A DNA stretch of 64,000 bases from Pseudohalioglobus lutimaris (GCF_002866825.1 NZ_PKUS01000029.1:1-64000); one strand, 5' to 3'. Positions 1-11,215 are shown, numbered from the stretch's first letter. Notes: generated from the sequence alone by a model not told the origin. Numbers and translations: made by a program.

Positions 1-2
1 TA

Positions 3-50
3 AACGAACTTCGCAAATTCAGTTTAATGAATGCCGGTGTCCCCCGTTAA
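3..50 (+). CDS. 3' end of an unidentified ORF entering from the left (possibly transposase-derived)
   Basis: An open frame enters from the window edge and ends at TAA 48-50, giving the C-terminal residues NELRKFSLMNAGVPR. The last 22 bases closely resemble, at the nucleotide level, the end of the ISL3-family transposase remnant near 14.88-14.91 kb, including the shared block TCCCCCGTTAAT. It is therefore probably the tail of a transposase-type gene or a REP-like element. Only 15 codons are visible, so the identity is a guess. It overlaps the stop region of the convergent integrase gene by about 4 bp. Confidence 0.3.
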   Translation, partial: NELRKFSLMNAGVPR

Positions 51-1195
51 TGATGAAGAGCCCAAACCAATTTTACGTTTTCCCGTCTCCCAACTGCGGG
101 GGATTTGCGGGAGTTTTCATTTTTGATCAAGGTCAGCGTCGGCGCTGAACTACCCGACCAGCTCACTTTCTCCACCGCGTCTATCAGTTCCCCAATTTCT
201 GCAGCGGAATAATGCGTCGTGATCTGGCCGTTCTTATGGCCCAGGAGCACCTGTCGGGTTTCATGACTGACACCTTTGGCCCGCAACCGGCGACCGAACG
301 TATGCTTCAAATCATGTACCCGCACTTGCGGTAATTCAGCCTCCTCTCGCGCTCGGCGCCAAGCTTTGGTATTAATGCGATCAATCGGCTTACCCTTTGA
401 GTAGGTGAATACATAGTCTGAGTTCTTACCGCGCTGACGATTGATCACCGCTCGCGCCTCAGCATTCATCACCACCAATCGATCCTCACCATTCTTGACG
501 CCATTACCGGGGACAACAAACACACTGGTTTTCAGCTCGGGAATCGATACTTCCCAACTCCACTGTAAACAAGTCACTTCCTGCTCCCGCGTTCCAGTAT
601 TAACCTTGAACAAGGCCATGTCCCTTAAGTGTTCCGGCAAGCGCGCAAACAACCTCGCCTGCTCCTCCCATGATAGGGGATATGGCTTGCGGGCATCGCC
701 ACAGTCGAGCAACTGCAGCAAAGGGGCTGTCTCAAGCCAGGTCAAACCGGACTCATCCCGCCATAATCGGGCGGCAAGCGTCAGAATTCGCCGCACCACC
801 GCCAGATCACGGTTGATGGTGTTGGCTCGCATACCCTGCTTACAACGGTGCCGGATAAACAACTCCAGCGTGCCCTGATGGACCCGACGCAAAGGCAGAT
901 CGCCTATGTATTGGTCCAGAATTTTCAGGGACTGTGCATAGCGGCCAATACTGCGCTTATGCTGGTAATCCAGCAAAAACCTGGTGGCCGCCTGCCGAAA
1001 AGAACGCTCCGCTCGAATGCCGTAAACATTCGCCTTGCGCATCTCTTCCAACCGTCGAATCAGGTACCTTTCCGCCTCCGCGAGCTCACTTGTTCCAGTG
1101 CTCTCGTGAAGTCGGCCATACCCCCTGACGCATTTATCGATGTGCCAGATGCCCTGGGTGCCTCTCTTGTAGAGGCCCGGGATTCGCTTTGACAT
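47..1195 (-). CDS. Tyrosine-type site-specific integrase of the island
   Basis: This 382-residue tyrosine recombinase would integrate and excise the island at a tRNA gene. The catalytic box is visible: Arg203 in NTGTREQEVT, His294 in HDLKHTF, His320 in LLGHK and the nucleophile Tyr329 in THYS. The usual second Arg of HxxR is Lys297; HDLKHTF is a variant I associate with a group of proteobacterial island integrases. Residues about 65-150 form the core-binding domain. The start overlaps the upstream HTH gene by 136 bp, an arrangement I recall from related islands. A 19-bp repeat inside its 3' end (95-113) recurs at the far right of the island. Confidence 0.93.
   Translation of the reverse strand: MSKRIPGLYKRGTQGIWHIDKCVRGYGRLHESTGTSELAEAERYLIRRLEEMRKANVYGIRAERSFRQAATRFLLDYQHKRSIGRYAQSLKILDQYIGDLPLRRVHQGTLELFIRHRCKQGMRANTINRDLAVVRRILTLAARLWRDESGLTWLETAPLLQLLDCGDARKPYPLSWEEQARLFARLPEHLRDMALFKVNTGTREQEVTCLQWSWEVSIPELKTSVFVVPGNGVKNGEDRLVVMNAEARAVINRQRGKNSDYVFTYSKGKPIDRINTKAWRRAREEAELPQVRVHDLKHTFGRRLRAKGVSHETRQVLLGHKNGQITTHYSAAEIGELIDAVEKVSWSGSSAPTLTLIKNENSRKSPAVGRRENVKLVWALHH
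95..113 (+). repeat. Left copy of island-end direct repeat, candidate integrase arm site
   Basis: TGCGGGGGATTTGCGGGAG lies within the 3' end of the integrase gene. A near-identical copy in the same orientation lies at 14622-14639, about 94 bp before the tRNA fragment that marks the right end. Each copy itself contains TGCGGG twice. The position near both island ends suggests arm-type integrase binding sites; this is inferred, not shown. Confidence 0.5.
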
Positions 1196-1410
1196 AGGAA
1201 ATCTCCTCTATGCTTTGGCGAACACCCACAGCGGTTCATATACTGCTCCGCCCAGGCGTCCATTTCAAGCCGGTCAAATGCAATGCCCTGCTTACCGATG
1301 GGAATCTCCGTGAGGCTTTTCCGAACCTCCCGGTTGAATCGGTTCTTGTCCATTCCCAAATAGCTGGGGGCATCACGCAAACGAATGAATCGGGGGAGAA
1401 TCGAAGTCAT
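1060..1410 (-). CDS. AlpA/excisionase-like helix-turn-helix protein
   Basis: A 116-residue protein whose N-terminal half (FIRLRDAPSYLGMDKNRF) is a MerR/AlpA-type HTH, as in excisionases and recombination directionality factors. Homologues that I recognise sit directly upstream of this integrase type and carry the conserved segments EIPIGKQGIAFDRLEMDAWA and FTRALEQVSSRRRKG. The reading frame continues 136 bp into the integrase gene, so the two are probably translationally linked. Its likely role is to control integrase expression or to bend attachment-site DNA. Family placement is fairly secure; the exact role is inferred. Confidence 0.8.
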   Translation of the reverse strand: MTSILPRFIRLRDAPSYLGMDKNRFNREVRKSLTEIPIGKQGIAFDRLEMDAWAEQYMNRCGCSPKHRGDFLCQSESRASTREAPRASGTSINASGGMADFTRALEQVSSRRRKGT

Positions 1411-1413
1411 CTC

Positions 1414-2280
1414 TCAGCGACCCAGGTACACAGCAGTAATTTGCTCTCTGACATGGCCCAGTTCTTTGCTGATCGTGAGGCGGGCCTCGTGATCCCTTCG
1501 TTTTTGAGCGTCGCTGAGTTTTGCTTTGGAAGGCCCACCCGCATGGGGCGATGGCCAGCCCGTGAGTTCCCGGTAGCGTTGTTGGGCATAGGCATGGCGC
1601 AGGCCATGCATTTTCGATAACCCGGCGTTGGCAGTGTGGCGCTCGTAGATTCTCAGCTGCTCGATGTACTGCCGGCCACCGGGAATCAGGGAACCCAGAC
1701 CGGCCAGTTGCTTGGCTTCTTCCAGCAAGGCGCGCTGGTCAGAGGTGCGGATGGGGACTGTGCGTTCCCGCCCGCCCTTGGTCCAACTGGCCTTCAATTG
1801 CAGGTGATCTCTGCGATCCGCCCAGCGGGGCTGGATCTTCAGGGCTTCCTCTCGTCTTAGCCCAAAGGCCTGTTGCAGGCGCAGGCTCATGCGTACGTGT
1901 TCATCCTTGACTAGGGCGAGCTGTTCCTCCGCCAAGTCTTTTGCCTTGCTCTGCTCGGCCACAAACTGCCTGTCCGGTATTCCATAATAGTCATTGGAAC
2001 TGGCCACCACGGCCCGCTTGCTCACCTTTTCGGCCCACCAGCGTAAGCAACTCATCCGGTTTTTGATGGTGCCGGGAGATAGGTCTTGTTTCAGCCAGTG
2101 GTCCACAAGGGTCTGGACATGCTTCTGTTTGAGGGACGTGGTCTTCAGTTGTCTGAAGCCCAGGTCGTGTAATTGGTTCGCGATGGCGCTGAGTTGCCTT
2201 TCCCGACCCACGCGCGTTTCGAAGCTGCCCTCATGGCTGTGTTTGCATAAGAGTTTCAGTTGGTAGTTCAGGTCTCGCAT
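1414..2280 (-). CDS. Integrase-domain protein (second tyrosine recombinase)
   Basis: A 288-residue protein of the integrase-domain family with a dedicated N-terminal domain (PF12834/PF12835 type, from memory). Catalytic features are Arg in FGLRREEALKI, HGLRHAYAQ, the ELGHVREQIT box and a C-terminal Tyr in AVYLGR. I chose the ATG at 2280 (MRDLNYQL) because GAAGGAG precedes it by 7 bases; the frame stays open to 2502, but that extension has no recognisable domain. It stops 3 bp before the HTH gene, so all three genes probably form one unit. A second recombinase may help excision or be a relic of another element. Confidence 0.85.
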   Translation of the reverse strand: MRDLNYQLKLLCKHSHEGSFETRVGRERQLSAIANQLHDLGFRQLKTTSLKQKHVQTLVDHWLKQDLSPGTIKNRMSCLRWWAEKVSKRAVVASSNDYYGIPDRQFVAEQSKAKDLAEEQLALVKDEHVRMSLRLQQAFGLRREEALKIQPRWADRRDHLQLKASWTKGGRERTVPIRTSDQRALLEEAKQLAGLGSLIPGGRQYIEQLRIYERHTANAGLSKMHGLRHAYAQQRYRELTGWPSPHAGGPSKAKLSDAQKRRDHEARLTISKELGHVREQITAVYLGR

Positions 2281-2982
2281 AGTGTTGCTCCTTCGGTAAG
2301 TGTTTCTGATCACCTGGCAACAGAAGCTGCGCAGGCCCGCAAGCGGTACGATCACGGGACACCAATCCCGATAGACCTGAATGTGTCTGGCCCTAGACAA
2401 CACGGTGTGTTTTCGAATGAAAACTGGCCCGTGCAAACCAACGGTTCTCCAGCCATAGGCTGGGGGTGGAATTACCTCCTTATTGGATTGAGCAGGACGC
2501 ACTGACCGCCAGTGCGTTTGCGGGGTTTAAGGAAACTGTCGAGTAACCAGGGCACGAGTGCCCTGACATCAACAGCGGTTATGGAACTGACCCCCGTGAC
2601 AAGCGGGAGGAATTTGAAAGAGCGGTACCCAGATGATGCAGCACCGTGATGGTTCGAAGATGGACCCGGTCATGACTGACCGTTGCGTCATAGTGGTCCT
2701 GAATGACGCATTCGGCAGATTCCAAAACAACCGGATTCCACCTACCCCTTTCGCTTGCGCAAGGTGGGGTCTTCCTTGCCACTTTAAGCGCAGTGGCAGC
2801 GACAAGTGGCTCTACTATACGAACCCGAAATATGGCTGTCACAGAGAATTCAACCCGAATCGGGGGTGGTTTTATCGGACGCCTGGTGATTTGTTTGTCA
2901 GGAGCGGGTCGGAAATTACGCTTCAGGGGGACGGAGGGCTGCTTTGAGCTCGTAGATCCGCAAACTTAGGTACTTGGTGAAG
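2281..2982. other. Gap with no convincing gene between integrase module and restriction operon
   Basis: About 700 bp. Short open frames exist on both strands, notably 2633-2947 plus and 2579-2842 minus, but none has a good ribosome-binding site, a recognisable domain or a consistent overlap pattern. A 7-bp stem hairpin lies at 2498-2516. The promoter of the integrase operon should lie at the left edge of this gap. Confidence 0.5.
2498..2516. terminator. Hairpin with 7-bp stem, possible terminator
   Basis: CGCACTG and CAGTGCG pair across a 5-base loop. Only TTTG follows on the plus strand, so this is a weak terminator candidate; it could also be an operator upstream of the integrase gene. Confidence 0.3.
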
Positions 2983-3104
2983 TGGTTCCAGTGGAACCAC
3001 CCATGAAATCGCATGTTGCAGAAGTGTTGCTGAGTTTATTGCCGTAGAGCGCGGGCGCCCACGTCACTACCCGCTGCGCGCGGCAGTGACTTGAGCGCGT
3101 GCTT
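2983..3104 (+). repeat. Structured intergenic repeat, copy 1
   Basis: It begins with an 8-bp inverted repeat, TGGTTCCA-G-TGGAACCA. After about 40 variable bases comes a segment of about 65 bp containing CCCACGTCACTACCCGCTGC, which folds against CGGCAGTGAC, and it ends TTGAGCGCGTGCTT. A second copy in the same orientation is at 16926-17048, with few differences in the conserved parts. It looks like a dispersed non-coding element. Confidence 0.7.
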
Positions 3105-3182
3105 ACCGGCGCAGCACCTACTCCAGTGTCGAGAGTGTCTGGGCACGTCCAAACAGTGGCCACCCTATGGTTCACTCACTAT

Positions 3183-3213
3183 CGTAAACGTATACTGTAG
3201 GTATACGTTTACG
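3183..3213. promoter_or_regulatory. Perfect 13-bp inverted repeat, operator candidate for the restriction operon
   Basis: CGTAAACGTATAC and GTATACGTTTACG flank TGTAG. It lies 100 bp upstream of a small winged-helix gene and the hsd operon. No T-run follows, and the symmetric AT-rich centre with a TATACT-like box favours a protein-binding site overlapping a promoter over a terminator. The obvious candidate ligand is the regulator encoded just downstream, as in autoregulated restriction operons. Confidence 0.6.
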
Positions 3214-3313
3214 ACATTTTACAAACCTCCGCTCCAACTCACTGTCCGATACGATGTTCGCGTGATAGCATCAGGTGCATACACGCTGCCACTCCATAAC
3301 AAAGAGGGTACTC

Positions 3314-3643
3314 ATGCGCACTGTCGTCGGCATCCGCTCTGAAAAGCGGACCAGCCAAGCTTCCCGCCATAGCGAACCTACGCCCACGGTCTGGTTCGCG
3401 TCATGGCGTCAGCTGGCCGGAGTGTTGTCAGACGAGAACCGGGCATTGCTCCGTTTGATGCAGGATAAGCAGCCGCGCACGGTACTGGAACTTGCAGAAC
3501 TGTCTGGACGCGCGGCCAGTAACCTGTCGCGCACGCTGCGCAATCTGGAGGGTTACGGCCTGGTCAAGCTGCACCGCAGCCCGGACACCCGCGCCGTGCG
3601 CCCGGAAGCGCTGGCCACCGAATTTCTTGTGGTGCTGGACTGA
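3314..3643 (+). CDS. Winged-helix transcriptional regulator (COG4190 / HVO_A0114 type)
   Basis: A 109-residue DNA-binding protein. Residues about 50-100 (LELAELSGRAASNLSRTLRN, then a wing ending YGLVKLHRS) form a MarR/ArsR-like winged HTH. The ATG at 3314 is preceded by AGAGGG; an upstream in-frame ATG at 3275 lacks a ribosome-binding site. Small proteins of this group are often encoded next to restriction or toxin modules. With the palindrome at 3183-3213 in front and hsdM 32 bp behind, autoregulation of the defence operon is the simplest reading. The family call is good; the target is inferred. Confidence 0.75.
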   Translation: MRTVVGIRSEKRTSQASRHSEPTPTVWFASWRQLAGVLSDENRALLRLMQDKQPRTVLELAELSGRAASNLSRTLRNLEGYGLVKLHRSPDTRAVRPEALATEFLVVLD

Positions 3644-3675
3644 CCCCCACCGCGACTGAACAACAGGAACTATAA

Positions 3676-5260
<1,585 letters not shown>

Positions 5261-5271
<11 letters not shown>

Positions 5272-6595
5272 ATGGCGCGATTCCACGCTTGGTGAAGTGA
5301 CTGATTTCTTGTCGGGCGGTACCCCATCAAAGAGCAGAGCCGACTACTGGAACGGTTCAATTCCTTGGGTATCTGCAAAAGATATGAAGCAGTTCCGACT
5401 CGGAGATTCACAAGACCACGTTACTGAAGCTGGTGCTTCGAACGGTACAAGACTCGCTCCTGCTGGCTCGGTATTACTTCTAGTTCGCGGCATGACCTTG
5501 CTCAATGATCTGCCAATCTGCGTTATTGGCAAGCCCATGACGTTTAATCAAGACGTGAAGGCGCTTCGACCAAACATACATGTTACCGATGACTTCCTTC
5601 CGTATCTGTTGCTTGGGAATAAACATCGACTGCTCTCCCGAGTTGATCTTGCGGGCCATGGTACGGGACGGCTGAACAGCGACGAGCTTAAGGCGCTAAC
5701 AATCGGTCTGCCCACCGAGCCCGAACAACGCGCCATCGCCTACATCCTCGGCACACTGGACGACAAGATCGAACTCAACCGCCGCCGCAACCAGACTCTG
5801 GAGGCCATGGCCCGCGCCCTGTTTAAGGACTGGTTCGTCGACTTCGGCCCCGTCCGCGCCAAGATGGAAGGGCGCGAACCCTATCTCCCCGCCGAGCTCT
5901 GGCAGTTGTTCCCCGACCGCCTTGATGATGAGGGGAAGCCGGAAGGGTGGGAGATGCAACCGCTCGATGAGATTGCAGCCTTTCTCAATGGCCTCGCCCT
6001 TCAGAAATTCCCAGCAACCGATCCTGACGACAACTTTCCGGTGATCAAGATCGCTGAGCTTCGCAATGGCGTCAGCGCCAAGAGCGGTCGTGCATCGCTT
6101 GATGTACCAGACAAGTACATTATCAAGGATGGCGATTTCCTGTTCTCCTGGTCTGGCAGTCTGCTGGCAAAGTTCTGGACCGAAGGTAAAGGTGCACTCA
6201 ATCAGCACCTGTTCAAGGTCACCTCCGAGCGCTACCCCATGTGGTTTGTCAGCCATTGGGTGTATCACCACCTCGAAACATTTCAAGCCATCGCGGCCTC
6301 AAAGGCCACGACCATGGGCCACATCCAACGAGGTCATCTCAAGGCGACAGTGACGCTTTGCCCACCAGACATTGTGTTGGAGAGACTCGGGGTCGTTATG
6401 GCGCCTCTTGTCGAACAAGCGATTCACAATCAACTCGAATCCCGAAACCTCGCGCAACTCCGTGACACTCTGCTGCCCAAGCTGATCTCCGGCGCGCTGC
6501 GCATCGCGGATGCTGAAAAGTTTTTAAGCGTACAATCGCGAAAACATACATTTAATTCAAATATGGAGCGGATATGGCCAGAGCTGACCTATTAA
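5261..6595 (+). CDS. hsdS: Type I restriction-modification specificity subunit HsdS
   Basis: A 444-residue specificity subunit with two target-recognition domains (about 5-150 and 225-385). Each is followed by a helical spacer; the first spacer contains [20 protein letters not shown]. The central conserved segment [20 protein letters not shown] and the distal [16 protein letters not shown] are typical. I chose ATG 5261 (MAGEWRDS) because AAGGAG sits 8 bases upstream; the frame is open upstream only as a shadow of hsdM. The last residues after LISGALRI are unusually long and overlap the ATPase gene by 22 bp, which argues that the ATPase/protease pair was spliced in directly behind hsdS. Confidence 0.95.
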
Positions 6596-7581
6596 TTCGC
6601 CTTGTCCAATCCGGTATGAGGAGCGACAAGGCCAGCTTTAGAAAGGTCGTCGAGGCGATCATCGCCGAAGAGCGAACCAAGCAGCACAAGGTGCTGGCCG
6701 AGAAGCTCGAGGAGTTACTGAACGCCGCGCCGGTAGAACGCACCGTTACCAATGGCGGTGGTCCTATGCTGGATCAGCGCATGGGCAACCTGTTTCATGA
6801 GATTATGCCCCAGCGAAAGCTGTCCGATCTCATCCTGCCGGATGAGGTGCTGCAGATTTGCCAGAGCCTGATTCAGGAACAGCACCGGACCGACCTGCTC
6901 AGGTCATACAACCTGGAGCCCCGTCATCGCTTGCTCCTCATCGGACCGCCAGGTAATGGCAAGACTTCGTTGGCCGAAGCCATTGCAGAAGCACTGGTTG
7001 TCCCGCTGCTTGTGGTCCGTTATGAGAGTGTCGTCGGTACATATCTGGGCGAGACCGCTGTCCGCCTGAAGAAACTGTTTGAGTATGCCTCCACTCGGAA
7101 ATGCGTGCTCTTTTTCGATGAGTTTGAAACCCTCGGCAAGGAGCGTGGTGATCTGCACGAGACCGGTGAGATCAAGCGCGTGGTGAGTTCGCTGCTCATG
7201 CAGATCGACAACCTGCCGAGCCATGTCATGGTTATCGGTGCAACCAATCATGCCGAACTACTGGACCGTGCTGTCTGGCGGCGCTTCCAGGTCCGCATGA
7301 CTCTACCCGGCCCGACCCGCGCTCGCCTGACAGAGTGGTTCGAAAAATTCGAGCGCCGGATCAATATTCCCTTGGGATATGCCGCGGGCACGTTGGCAAA
7401 ACGTCTACATGGGTCGAATTTCGCCGAAGTCGAAGAGTTCGGCACGACCGTGTTCCGCCAGTATGTGCTAGAACAATCGAACGCCAACATGAAGGATATC
7501 GTATCCAAAACCCTCCAGAGTTGGTCCGCCAGATCAGTCACCGTAGCGCAACAGCACGAACCGGAGGTGAAGGATGCCTGA
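6574..7581 (+). CDS. ietA: AAA+ ATPase of an IetAS-type defence pair
   Basis: A 335-residue AAA+ ATPase. Walker A GPPGNGKT is at 124-131, Walker B VLFFDEFE at 178-185, sensor 1 GATNH at 222-226 and the arginine finger region AVWRRF at about 233-238; the first 110 residues are a helical N-terminal domain. The gene overlaps hsdS by 22 bp and the S8 protease gene by 8 bp. An AAA ATPase immediately followed by a subtilisin-like protease is the two-gene anti-phage system described as IetAS. GGAGCGGAT precedes the start. The assignment rests on gene pairing and domain type; the mechanism is not visible here. Confidence 0.85.
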   Translation: MARADLLIRLVQSGMRSDKASFRKVVEAIIAEERTKQHKVLAEKLEELLNAAPVERTVTNGGGPMLDQRMGNLFHEIMPQRKLSDLILPDEVLQICQSLIQEQHRTDLLRSYNLEPRHRLLLIGPPGNGKTSLAEAIAEALVVPLLVVRYESVVGTYLGETAVRLKKLFEYASTRKCVLFFDEFETLGKERGDLHETGEIKRVVSSLLMQIDNLPSHVMVIGATNHAELLDRAVWRRFQVRMTLPGPTRARLTEWFEKFERRINIPLGYAAGTLAKRLHGSNFAEVEEFGTTVFRQYVLEQSNANMKDIVSKTLQSWSARSVTVAQQHEPEVKDA

Positions 7582-10174
7582 ACGCCCACTACTCCTTTTC
7601 CCGATGCCACAGCCGGCTGATAGGACAAAACAGAAACCCCAGTTCGGACGCGTTCACAAGCCCAATGTAACACGACAAGGTCAACGCCTTTCACCGATGT
7701 TCAACCAACTGCAGGCAGCTTTTGAAGCCCGCAGAGCTGAGATTCAGCAAAACATTGCGGGTATAGACCCCGAGCAAGTTTTAGTAATTGAGACCATTGG
7801 CAGCGTCGACAATTTTGCCAATGCCGTGAAACGTATCGAGGGACTCGAATGGATGGGTGAACTCGAGAGCGATGAGATTGCACCCGACCAAGATTTTTAT
7901 GATGAGAATAATCCTGAAAAGGAGCTGAACGGGCGTCTGTATCTGGTAATGTCCAATCAGCGAGCCCTCGACGAAATGCTGTCCCTGTGGCGACGCTACC
8001 AGACTGATCCAAACATGCAGTTCGAGCGCGGCCTTACAAAGTTCCGCGATGTGTTCCTACACTTGAAAAGCATCCGTCGGTGGGATGTTCAGGACAGACT
8101 TCTTGAAACCGGCGTGATCGATCTCTGGCAGGCGGATCTTGAATACGACGGTGATCGTGTCATTCCGTTTGAGGCTGAGCTTTGGTTTCGTGGAAGCAAC
8201 GAGCTTCGCGCAGTTAGCGCGAGACAAGTCATGAACCTCGTTCAGCAAGCTGGCGGTCGAATACTGAACCAGTCAGTGATTGAGGGCATCGCCTACCATG
8301 GGCTCCTGGCCGAACTGCCGGCTCATGCCATCCGATATATCGTGGAGAACCCAACAACTGAACTGGTTAAATGTGAGAACGTAATGTTCTTCAGGCCTGT
8401 TGGGCAAATGGTGGTCGGAGACCAATCTCCAGAGGGTGATGTGGAAATCGCCCAGATTGAAGAGATGCCAATGCCTACTGGCGATCCTGTCGTGGCTCTT
8501 TTTGATGGGGTTCCGCTGTCCAATCACCGCTTGTTGACTGGCCGTTTGATTGTTGACGATCCAGATAACTGGGAAGCTGATTACGCGGCCTCTGAGCGGG
8601 TCCATGGCAGCTCAATGGCATCGCTAATTGTCCATGGCGACCTGAATCAGTCACAGCCCTCTCTATCCAGACCGGTTTACGTTCGGCCTATCATGAAGCC
8701 GCTGAACTGGCTCGACACGCCTCGACCAGAGGGGATTCCTGAAAATTGCCTTGCGGTCGATCTTATTCACAGAGCGGTTAAGCGATTATTCGAGGGTGAT
8801 CAGGGGGAAGGACCGGCAGCTCCTCACATTAAAGTAATCAACTTGTCAATCGGTGACCGAGCCCGCCAGTTTACACAGTCTATGAGCCCGATTGCCAGAT
8901 TGCTGGACTGGTTGAGCATGAAGTATAGCGTGCTGTTTGTCGTCAGTGCCGGGAATCACCCAACAACAATTTCTTTGGGCGTATCTCGGGAGGAATTCGA
9001 CTCGTTTCAAACTGACGAATTTGAAGCGGCAACGATCAAAGCACTGTACAGGGACGCCCGACACAGGAAACTTCTTTCGCCAGCCGAAACGATTAACGGC
9101 ATCAGCGTTGGGGCAGTACATCTTGACGAGGCACAGGTTACCTACCAGGGAAATAGGATAGACCCATTTGGACGTCCATTACCCAGTCCCGTTTCAGCAT
9201 TTGGCAGCGGTTATCGACGTGCAATAAAACCCGAACTTATCTTCTACGGCGGGAGACAATGGTACCGGTTGCCTTTACAGCCAACCAACCCCGTAACCAT
9301 TGAGCCCGCAATTTTTCGCACAACCCCAGGAAACAAAGTCGCCTCACCCGGAAGCCTTGCCGGTGAACTAAACGCCACCTCCTACAGTTGTGGAACGAGC
9401 AATGCGACTGCTTTGATCAGCAGAGCCGCTGGCACTTGTTACGACTCTCTGCAGCAGATCTTCAATGAGCAAGCGGCTGAAGTCGATCCATCAAATTATG
9501 AAGTTCCCCTATTGAAGGCGATGTTGGTCCATGGTTGCTCGTGGGGCGATATAGGTTCACGAATTTCCGAGGTGCTTCGTACCCCTGAAAACGGCCGTCA
9601 GCTCAGTGGGCTGATTAGCCGGTGGATCGGTTATGGCATACCGGTGGTAGACCGTGTTCTGGATTGTACACATCAGCGAGCAACAGTCTTGGGCTTCGGG
9701 CAGCTTTCCGATGGTGAAGCTCACGTTTTCAGCCTGCCTCTACCTCCATCGCTGGGATCGCGCCCTGAGTGGCGACGCCTGACAGTTACCTTGGCTTGGT
9801 TGTCCCCAATCTCGGCAAGCACTCAAAAATATCGCACTGCAAGCCTTTGGTTTGAAATGAACAACAACGGCTTAGCTCCAACTCGAAGTGATGCCGATTG
9901 GCGAGCAGTGCGGCGCGGAACAGTCCAACACGAAGTGTTCGAAGGCCAGAAAGCGGAGCCGTTCATCGACGGGGAAGCTATCGAAATCAAAGTGAACTGC
10001 CGTGAAGACGCCGGAAAAATCCAGAACCCTATCGCGTATGGATTGACCGTCTCATTGGAGGTGGCTGAGGGCGCCGATATCGCTGTTTACAACGAGATCC
10101 GAACTCGAATTGCACCTGCGATTCAGATTCGCCCTGGTGAGAACCAGACAACATATGAAGGACCAGTCGCGTGA
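7574..10174 (+). CDS. ietS: Subtilisin-like (S8) serine protease of an IetAS-type defence pair
   Basis: An 866-residue protein with a long N-terminal region (1-300) and a subtilase domain. The catalytic triad is Asp311 in VVALFDGV, His344 in VHGSSMAS and Ser609 in CGTSNATAL; the oxyanion Asn is N461 in SAGNHP. No signal peptide is seen, so it should act in the cytoplasm, unlike secreted subtilisins. The start has the strong site GGAGGTGAAGG. With the ATPase gene overlapping by 8 bp, it forms the pair known as IetAS, where ATPase and protease are thought to act together against phage. About 240 residues after the protease core have no domain I recognise. Confidence 0.88.
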   Translation: MPERPLLLFPMPQPADRTKQKPQFGRVHKPNVTRQGQRLSPMFNQLQAAFEARRAEIQQNIAGIDPEQVLVIETIGSVDNFANAVKRIEGLEWMGELESDEIAPDQDFYDENNPEKELNGRLYLVMSNQRALDEMLSLWRRYQTDPNMQFERGLTKFRDVFLHLKSIRRWDVQDRLLETGVIDLWQADLEYDGDRVIPFEAELWFRGSNELRAVSARQVMNLVQQAGGRILNQSVIEGIAYHGLLAELPAHAIRYIVENPTTELVKCENVMFFRPVGQMVVGDQSPEGDVEIAQIEEMPMPTGDPVVALFDGVPLSNHRLLTGRLIVDDPDNWEADYAASERVHGSSMASLIVHGDLNQSQPSLSRPVYVRPIMKPLNWLDTPRPEGIPENCLAVDLIHRAVKRLFEGDQGEGPAAPHIKVINLSIGDRARQFTQSMSPIARLLDWLSMKYSVLFVVSAGNHPTTISLGVSREEFDSFQTDEFEAATIKALYRDARHRKLLSPAETINGISVGAVHLDEAQVTYQGNRIDPFGRPLPSPVSAFGSGYRRAIKPELIFYGGRQWYRLPLQPTNPVTIEPAIFRTTPGNKVASPGSLAGELNATSYSCGTSNATALISRAAGTCYDSLQQIFNEQAAEVDPSNYEVPLLKAMLVHGCSWGDIGSRISEVLRTPENGRQLSGLISRWIGYGIPVVDRVLDCTHQRATVLGFGQLSDGEAHVFSLPLPPSLGSRPEWRRLTVTLAWLSPISASTQKYRTASLWFEMNNNGLAPTRSDADWRAVRRGTVQHEVFEGQKAEPFIDGEAIEIKVNCREDAGKIQNPIAYGLTVSLEVAEGADIAVYNEIRTRIAPAIQIRPGENQTTYEGPVA

Positions 10175-10211
10175 TTCGCATCCATCATGATGTATATTCG
10201 GGTGGGTACCC

Positions 10212-11215
10212 ATGAATAACATCGTGATTTTTGAAGCCGAAAATCAACCGGTACAAGTGCGACTGGAGGGCGAGACTGTCTGGCTGGTTCAGGCGCAAAT
10301 GGCGGAATTATTCGGCACATCGGCTGACAATATCAGCCTGCACCTGAAAAATATCTTTAAAGACAATGAGTTGGACGAGGCGGCAACTACCGAGGATTTC
10401 TCGGTAGTTCGTCAGGAAGGGGCGCGCCAGGTCAAAAGGCAGCTCAAGCACTACAATCTCGACGTCATCATCTCGGTAGGCTACCGGGTCAGTACCACTC
10501 GCGCTACCCGCTTCCGCCAATGGGCCACCGGCGTACTGCGTCAGCATTTGGTGGAGGGTTACAGCCTCAACCAGCAGCGATTGGAGGAACGCGGCATTGA
10601 GTTCGAGCAGGCGTTCGACCTGCTTTCCAGCACCCTGGCCAACCAGCAGCTGGTCAGCCCGGAGGGTGAAGCGGTGTTGCGGGTGATCGCCGACTACGCC
10701 CGCAGTTGGAGCATGCTGCAGGGTTATGATGAGCAGAGCCTGATCGGGCAGACCAGCACGCAATGCGGTATGCGTTCGTTGCATCTGGATGACGTGCTCC
10801 CGGCGATTGCCCAGCTCAAGGCGGAGCTGATCGCCAAAGGCGAGGCCACCGAGCTGTTCGGCCAGTTGCGTGGAGATGCGCTTGCGTCCGCCATCGCAAC
10901 CATTGAGCAGGGCTTTGGCGATGAGCTGTTCTATCCCAATGTTGCCAGCCGGGCGGCGCATCTGCTGTATCTGGTGATCAAAAACCATCCCTTGGCCGAT
11001 GGCAACAAGCGCACGGGCTCATTTCTGTTTCTGTGGTACTTGCGCCTGAACGAGCACTTACTGGCGCGGCCAGTGGAAAGGCTGATTAACGACAATACGC
11101 TGGTAGCGCTGGCGCTGCTGGTAGCAGAGAGCAAACCTGCGCAAAAAGAGCTGATGGTGAAGCTGGTGGAGCATTTTGTGTTATTGACAACTGACTCGGC
11201 GGCCAAGGAAGACTG

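Noticed and set aside
2281-2502. N-terminal extension of the second integrase from an ATG at 2502
   Set aside because: ATG 2280 has a clear ribosome-binding site and matches where the family's N-terminal domain begins; the extension has no recognisable content.
2579-2947. Overlapping short frames on both strands as genes
   Set aside because: No ribosome-binding site, no domain, and strong overlap with each other; nothing supports coding.
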